Below, piece after piece: positions 7,501 to 11,567 of a stretch of 11,567 bases of DNA; position 1 is the first letter of the stretch; each line of letters starts with the position of its first letter. Under the pieces are notes generated by a model. It ran no database searches and was not told the origin of the DNA. It saw nothing but the letters and a program-made list of their open reading frames with translations. Made by a program: the position numbers and the translations under genes. The stretch comes from JAAYJM01 sp964499465 (GTDB taxonomy: Bacteria; Bacteroidota; Ignavibacteria; Kapaibacteriales; UBA2268). The DNA lies in assembly GCA_964499465.1 (NCBI GenBank), contig CAZCLJ010000145.1, positions 1 through 11,567 of the forward strand. Reading direction: 5' to 3'.

Positions 7501-7811
7501 ACTGCTGAACAGGTTGATGATGGATGTCCAGCCAAGCCAGTTCCATTGGGCATTACCTTATGAAATCTATTCCAAACATAAACACCGTCGGTATAAAATA
7601 AAAGATTACCATCTTTATCTGAAATTGTGGCGCATCCTTCCCATGTATTAATTTTACTGTCAGCTTTTGAGCAAGGGGGCGCAACGCAAGCATCAGTCTT
7701 ATTGAATGTTATTGCTGCATTATTTCCAAAATACCAGTTATAGCCCTCTTTTTGTGAAAATAATTGTAGTGGCAACAAAAGTATTAAAACTAATAAAGTA
7801 AAATTTTTCAT
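4518..7811 (-). CDS. Large secreted multidomain protein with type-A T9SS sorting domain
   Basis: With the start at 7809-7811 the protein has 1097 residues and a clean signal peptide (1-19, 'LLVLILLLPLQLFS'). ATGs further upstream (7835, 7895) would put a long tail before it, and the one at 7895 overlaps mfd. Residues 20-385 form a propeller-like region, starting with the motif 'YNWYFGNNAAITFN' common in large Bacteroidota surface proteins. Five Ig/PKD-like domains follow (about 388-765), each opening with 'C-x-G-x' and closing with a second Cys (pairs 399/452, 480/529, 556/608, 634/681, 709/754). Residues 770-870 resemble an ASH/choice-of-anchor-D domain ('YTLEIEFSPKEIDVFTDSVII'). Residues 873-1005 may be cohesin-like. 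The C-terminus (about 1012-1097; 'VNPNP', 'DIYSIEGKKLWE', 'NNGLYQIVLQ') is a type-A sorting signal for export by T9SS and surface attachment or release. No catalytic motif is visible; adhesion or structural use is inference. Confidence 0.88.
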   Translation of the reverse strand: MKNFTLLVLILLLPLQLFSQKEGYNWYFGNNAAITFNKTDACVAPPCSKADSKINTWEGCATISDKDGNLLFYTDGVYVWNRFHKVMPNGTGLAGHPSSTCSAVIIPKPNDSTKSIYYIFTADESPFFNPPNNGINYSIVDMSMCGDSGDVVQKNVFLYAPSTEKIAAVKHCNNKDFFIVTHEYGNNRFRTYRVTENGVIRTPIYSRVGMDHGGNLLAYMGQIKVAPDSRHIAVAIRNQYSFQIFDFNNTTGAITNPVTLTLSPLQLTYGIEFSQDGSKFYGSANTTNPYRESYIYQWDLSAGNNSEIDNSKVRIAYDPLSSESFYAMQIGPNGKIYVAGDTKNYLGVIRYPNLKGTACYYEFAGLPLSKGFSQLGLPTFVSNYFAAPVTISGAKNCICEGESITFTLNKIANSEYKWEAPGGFILNTKDTTITFNNPLPGTYKVTTYVFGCETTLDTFDLTIVPYPITDITTDRPPIICKGEWITMTTPYDENYEYEWTTVYDRKNSIRDNPPVSKWYYLTVTNECGCVTRDSIFVEVREKPTLYLTTEGEFPICEGDTITIIANPSEEVSYHWTRDGEEIPDSSNQRYYATRSGFYQVEITTEVGCTAKDTITLAFLETPNVIISSDKESYCDGDVAELSIIPDEEANSYLWSNGATTSNIQPTESGTYSVVVTNESLCTQYVEKTITFYPNPTAEILPEGDTLIICDGTSVELTADKKFTSYLWSTGETSDTITVSQEGAYSLFATDSNGCSASANKYIKFRSANFSNITSLVFDSVCISDNNLKQFELRNATNNDFSIDTIYLRDNNENFKILSKKSNIALSPDEAYTLEIEFSPKEIDVFTDSVIIVVTDPCPGRFAMSLKGTTKPTFLVWLPDTLTFIGNNNFCIPLMAKAVAKNSNMESSDYSIEISFNNNVFIPKDLDYEYSENKVKVKILVNDVVISADEQTLEMICGTVMLPEAIKSQVNIEDFTSEKFDLCWTGLESTLEVQNVCVFPFRGVRLKLASSIQVNPNPIYSSNSNCFSLTLNAEEEGTFKMDIYSIEGKKLWEKSVLNTKKSNQFVFQINTDIFNNGLYQIVLQTPSAVVNNPLVIIK

Positions 7812-7875
7812 TTTTGTTTTCTCTTGCTTAAACATATTTAAATATAACAAATAAAAGTGAAAAAAGTAACCAAAA

Positions 7876-10800
7876 TTATTCTCCGATTGTTTCAATTGTT
7901 CTTTTTATTCTCCATAAAAATTCAACTGCTTCATCACGATTTTTTAACAATAAAGTAGCTGTAATTTTATTGTTATTTTCTAATATTTTCAAATTTTCGT
8001 AATTTACGAAAAATTCACTTAATTCCGGGAAAATAATTTTATAAAAATGTTCATTATCTGAAAAAGGAAATTCTACTATTAATTTATCTTCTTTCAAAAT
8101 TAATTTCTTGATTCCGGTATCTAAAGCAGATATTCGCAATTTTACTGAAAAAACAAGCTCGTATGCTTCTTTTGGCAATTTCCCGTAACAATCTTTCATT
8201 TCATTGACTATTTGTTGTAAATCCGCATTGCTTCTTGTCTCGTAAAGTTTTTTATAAAGTAGAAATCTCTCAGAATTGTTGCTAATATAATAACCCGGTA
8301 AATATGCATCTGTATTGATTTCTATTGCTAAATCAGAATTATCAAGATAATTCGGTTTTTCATCTTTAAGTTCTTTGAATAATTCTGGAAATTCTTCTAT
8401 TTTAATTTCTTTAACAGCTTCGTCTAAGATTTTTTGGTATAAATCGAAACCTATTTCATTTATAAAACCGCTTTGCTGAGGACCGAGTAAATCGCCGGCT
8501 CCTCGAATCTCCATATCTCTCATCGCAAGATTGAATCCACTTCCAAGCTCAGTAAATTCTTCTATTGCAAGCAGGCGTTTTAAGGTATTGCCACCGATTG
8601 TTTTGATTGGAGGAACTAACAGGTAGCAATATGCCTGAATATTGCTTCTGCCTACTCTGCCACGCAACTGGTAAAGCTCTGCCAGACCGAAGTGGTGCGC
8701 CCTGTTGATAAATATAGTATTTGCGTTTGGAATATCCAAGCCGGATTCAATAATTTTTGTAGCTAAAAGAACATCAATTTTTTTTGCAAGGAATTTTTCC
8801 ATAACTTTTTCTAATTCACTTGTTTTTAACTGTCCGTGAGCAACACCAATCCTTAAAGTTGGCAGGAGTTGCTGCAAATCCATCGCAATTCTGTCAATAT
8901 CATTTACTCTATCTGTAACAAAAAAGACCTGTCCGCCTCTTTCAATTTCCTGCTTTGTTGCTTCAATAATTGTCTTGTTGTTCCACTCAATAATTTCAGT
9001 AACTGTTGGTATTCTGTTTCTCGGTGGAGTTTCGATAACGCTTAAATCTCTTGCGCCGAGAAGTGAGAAATTAAGAGTTCGGGGAATAGGGGTAGCAGTT
9101 AAGGTCAATGTATCCACATTTGCTTTCATTGCTCTTAAACTTTCTTTTGCTCCGACCCCAAAGCGATGCTCCTCGTCAATGATTAATAATCCTAAATCTT
9201 TGAAAGCAATATCTTTACTTAATATTCTATGAGTGCCGATTAATATATCTACTTTCCCTTCCTTTAATTTTTTCACAATGTCCTGTTGTTCATTCTTGCT
9301 TTTAAATCTTGAAAGAGAATCAATAATAATTGGGTATTGCTTCATTCTGTCGGAAAAAGTAATAAAGTGCTGCTCGGCTAAAATAGTAGTCGGAACAAGA
9401 ACAGCAACTTGTTTGCCTGCCTGAACTGCTTTGAAAGCAGCACGGATAGCAATTTCTGTTTTTCCGAAACCAACATCGCCACAAACTAACCTATCCATCG
9501 GGGTTTCGGATTCCATATCTTTTTTGACTGCATCTGTTGTTTCTGCCTGGTCTATTGTATCCTCATAAATAAAAGATGCTTCGAGTTCTTTCTGCCAGAT
9601 ATTATCAACCGGGTATGCAATTCCTTTTATTTCTTTGCGTTTTGCATAAAGCTTGATTAAATCGAATGCGAGTTCTCGTAATCTTTGCTTGGCTTTTGCT
9701 TTCTTTCGCTTCCACTCATTCGTTCCAAGACGGGAGAGCTTGGGGACCACACCATCGGCTGCATTGTATTTTTGGATTAAATGAAGATAATTCAAATTTA
9801 CGTATAGTGTTCCGTCATCAGCAAAGATTAGTTTTATACAGTCCTGAAGTTTTCCAGCTACTTGTATTGTTTGGAATCCGTTGAATTTGCAAATCCCTTT
9901 TTCTTCGTGGACGAGATAATCGCCAATGTTAAGTTGCTTTACTTCTTTTAAAGATATGCTTTGTTTTTGCTTGTATTTTTTAGAACGGATAAGAACCTGT
10001 TTTCTGGAAAATATTTGATGTTCAGTAAAACAGGCAATTTTGTTTTGCTCTAATATGAAACCTTCGAAGAAATCTTTTTCTAACCAGATAATATTTTTTA
10101 AGTAATGTTCATTATAAGATTCTACTGCATTAATCTGGTTATTTTCATCATCTTTCATTTCAGCGAGTTCAATAGCGTTTTCAATAATTTCGCGAAAACG
10201 CTGCAAGTGGATTTTCCCTTCTGCCGAAATTATAATTTTAAAATTTTCATTGTTAAAGTGCTTTAAATCTTTAATGAAATCTTTTACAGTATGCTGATAA
10301 AACGGTTGGGGAGAGCTATGAACTGTGAAATCTGCTTTCCCAAAAGTATTTAGATACAACTTTTTAAATTCAGTGAATTGAGCGGTTTCCGGAGCATCTA
10401 TATCAGCACTTTCGTTATAATCAACTACAATCAAAGTATCTTTTGGGATATAATCGAAAATGTCGCCTTGCTCAATTCCTTCAGTCGAATGGAAAATACT
10501 GGAAATGAACTCAACATTTTCAAAATTTCCAATACTACGTTGGGAAAGCGGTTCAAATTGACGGATAGATTCAATCGTATCGCCCCAAAATTCAATTCTC
10601 AATGGATTTTCCCAACCAATAGGGAAGAGGTCTAATATTCCACCACGAACAGCCATATCACCTTGGAATGAAACATAGTCTTTTTTCTCAAATCCATTTA
10701 AAGCAAGTTGATTAATTAAATCTGTGAAATCAATTTCAGAATTTTTTTCCAAACGGATAATAGAGCCAGATATACTTTCTGGCTTAGGTATTGCCTTTTG

Positions 10801-11214
10801 TAATACTGTTGGCGTAGTAATTGAAATTGAATACTCATTTTTTTGAATTGAGGAAAGTCCGTCAACCAACCAAATATTAGATTCATCTAAATTCTCTGTT
10901 TTCAACCTAACGGTGCTTGGAGCTTCAATCAGCAGTGCAATGCTTTCTGTTTCAATTAAAACTTCCAAATCGTTAAACCAGCCAGATGCCTTTGTATTGT
11001 CTTCAGTTAAAATTAAAATATTTCGCTTTTTTTTATTCCAAATACTTGCAATTAAGAAAGATTTAAGCGAGCCACTCAGCACTTTAACCCGAATGCTATC
11101 ATTATCACTTTCCAATAACTTAATGATTTCCGGGGTAAAACTCAAATTAGAACTTATTTCATCTAACTGCTTAAGATATTTTGGTTTAACTTTTATTCCC
11201 GTTACTGCTGACAT
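7876..11214 (-). CDS. mfd: Transcription-repair coupling factor Mfd
   Basis: This 1112-residue protein is full length (E. coli Mfd has 1148). Mfd is a cytoplasmic ATP-driven translocase that pushes stalled RNA polymerase off lesions and recruits UvrA. The N-terminal UvrB-like part (about 1-350) holds 'RGGILDLFP' (190-197) and 'LRIEFWGDTIESIR', and has the degenerate nucleotide site usual for Mfd. The RNA-polymerase-interacting domain lies at about 426-485. The translocase holds Walker A 'GDVGFGKTE' (579-587), the DEEH box (680-683), 'TATPIPRTL' (707-714), motif VI 'QLRGRVGRS' (849-857) and 'RGAGDLLG' (903-910). The C-terminal TRCF domain is at about 960-1060. The polymerase-binding region has 'HEEKGIC' where many homologues have a 'HGIG'-type sequence. 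No Shine-Dalgarno is seen before the ATG; a heptamer repeat sits there instead. The gene stands first in the row and its stop is 64 bases from the next start. Confidence 0.98.
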   Translation of the reverse strand: MSAVTGIKVKPKYLKQLDEISSNLSFTPEIIKLLESDNDSIRVKVLSGSLKSFLIASIWNKKKRNILILTEDNTKASGWFNDLEVLIETESIALLIEAPSTVRLKTENLDESNIWLVDGLSSIQKNEYSISITTPTVLQKAIPKPESISGSIIRLEKNSEIDFTDLINQLALNGFEKKDYVSFQGDMAVRGGILDLFPIGWENPLRIEFWGDTIESIRQFEPLSQRSIGNFENVEFISSIFHSTEGIEQGDIFDYIPKDTLIVVDYNESADIDAPETAQFTEFKKLYLNTFGKADFTVHSSPQPFYQHTVKDFIKDLKHFNNENFKIIISAEGKIHLQRFREIIENAIELAEMKDDENNQINAVESYNEHYLKNIIWLEKDFFEGFILEQNKIACFTEHQIFSRKQVLIRSKKYKQKQSISLKEVKQLNIGDYLVHEEKGICKFNGFQTIQVAGKLQDCIKLIFADDGTLYVNLNYLHLIQKYNAADGVVPKLSRLGTNEWKRKKAKAKQRLRELAFDLIKLYAKRKEIKGIAYPVDNIWQKELEASFIYEDTIDQAETTDAVKKDMESETPMDRLVCGDVGFGKTEIAIRAAFKAVQAGKQVAVLVPTTILAEQHFITFSDRMKQYPIIIDSLSRFKSKNEQQDIVKKLKEGKVDILIGTHRILSKDIAFKDLGLLIIDEEHRFGVGAKESLRAMKANVDTLTLTATPIPRTLNFSLLGARDLSVIETPPRNRIPTVTEIIEWNNKTIIEATKQEIERGGQVFFVTDRVNDIDRIAMDLQQLLPTLRIGVAHGQLKTSELEKVMEKFLAKKIDVLLATKIIESGLDIPNANTIFINRAHHFGLAELYQLRGRVGRSNIQAYCYLLVPPIKTIGGNTLKRLLAIEEFTELGSGFNLAMRDMEIRGAGDLLGPQQSGFINEIGFDLYQKILDEAVKEIKIEEFPELFKELKDEKPNYLDNSDLAIEINTDAYLPGYYISNNSERFLLYKKLYETRSNADLQQIVNEMKDCYGKLPKEAYELVFSVKLRISALDTGIKKLILKEDKLIVEFPFSDNEHFYKIIFPELSEFFVNYENLKILENNNKITATLLLKNRDEAVEFLWRIKRTIETIGE

Positions 11215-11567
11215 CTTTATTAATTGTTAATTGTTAATTGTTAATGAATGTTAAATCTTTGATATATTTGAGAATATAAATTAATATATTAACTTTTATA
11301 AATGTTTTAAAGAATTTAACAAAAATAAAAAAAAATGACTATTTTTGCTTAATAAATATTGATTTCTTTCATTTTTTATTTTAATTTGAAAAATAGTAGA
11401 AAAATAAATTATTGTTTCACTTTACGCATTCCCCTCTTGAGAGTAATGGCACGAAGATAATAAAATAATTATTATATACTATTGCATAATTTTTAATTAG
11501 CAGTCCATATTTGTAGCATCAGAATAAAATAATAAAGAATTATAGTGTATAAATCAAGTATAATACA
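11215..11567. other. A+T-rich noncoding region upstream of mfd
   Basis: These 353 bases hold no convincing gene on either strand, no tRNA-like fold and no clear promoter. Nearly all of it is A+T, with long A and T runs. Two things stand out: the heptamer repeat next to the mfd start and a short G+C-richer island around 11425-11455 (TTTACGCATTCCCCTCTTGAG region). The mfd promoter should lie here, but no pair of -10/-35 or Bacteroidota -7/-33 boxes with correct spacing could be picked. Confidence 0.7.
11220..11245. repeat. mfd: TTAATTG heptamer tandem repeat before mfd
   Basis: Three perfect TTAATTG units and a partial fourth (TTAAT) run head to tail. On the coding strand they read as CAATTAA units and end 5 bases before the mfd ATG, so they fill the place where a ribosome-binding site would be. 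The unit length of 7 is not a multiple of 3, but the array is outside the reading frame. Confidence 0.85.

Noticed and set aside
7834..7845. 12-base palindrome ATATTTAAATAT between mfd and the cargo gene as an operator.
   Set aside because: It is pure A+T in a very A+T-rich gap, so chance explains it.
7812..7895. Longer N-terminus of the T9SS cargo protein from ATGs at 7895 or 7835.
   Set aside because: The signal peptide begins at the ATG at 7809-7811. The longest form would overlap mfd by 20 bases and put 28 extra residues before the signal peptide.
10913..11230. 105-codon plus-strand frame over the start of mfd.
   Set aside because: It is fully antisense to conserved Mfd sequence and shows no recognisable domain.
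11320..11327. Minus-strand TATTTTTG matching the Bacteroidota -7 box TAnnTTTG.
   Set aside because: No TTG box is found at the expected distance upstream, and such strings are frequent in this A/T-rich stretch.

Overview
The window is A+T-rich and carries five complete genes, all on the minus strand, so the biological order runs from right to left: mfd, a large secreted protein, an outer-membrane beta-barrel protein, a SPOR-domain membrane protein and a TonB-family protein. The secreted protein ends in a type-A type IX secretion (T9SS) sorting domain, which points to the Bacteroidota/Ignavibacteriota/Chlorobiota/Kapabacteria (FCB) branch. The style of the Mfd protein (for example 'LYVNLN' in its polymerase-binding domain) and the ASH-like plus cohesin-like domains of the secreted protein make me lean, from memory only, to the Ignavibacteria/Kapabacteria side. 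The exact taxon cannot be fixed from this window.

Layout: 1-72 is the end of an intergenic region with a dispersed-repeat-like motif at the edge. 73-849 encodes a TonB-type energy transducer. 917-2911 encodes a single-pass membrane protein with a C-terminal SPOR domain and two internal in-frame tandem repeat arrays (6 x 45 bp and 4 x 15 bp). 2921-4501 encodes a TonB-receptor-like outer-membrane barrel with no normal plug domain. 4518-7811 encodes a multidomain T9SS cargo protein (beta-propeller-like region, five Ig/PKD-like domains, ASH-like domain, cohesin-like region, sorting domain). 7876-11214 encodes the transcription-repair coupling factor Mfd. 11215-11567 is a noncoding A+T-rich stretch upstream of mfd, with a heptamer tandem repeat directly in front of its start codon.

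The gaps between genes are 64, 16, 9 and 67 bp, all in one direction, so the five genes may be one transcription unit with mfd first. Mfd is a housekeeping DNA-repair protein and is probably only a positional neighbour. The other four make topological sense together: a surface or secreted protein, an outer-membrane barrel, a peptidoglycan-binding inner-membrane protein with a long cytoplasmic tail, and a TonB transducer that could connect inner and outer membranes. No ExbB/ExbD, receptor plug or enzyme is present, so any shared function is inference. No tRNA, rRNA, CRISPR array, transposase or phage gene was seen.
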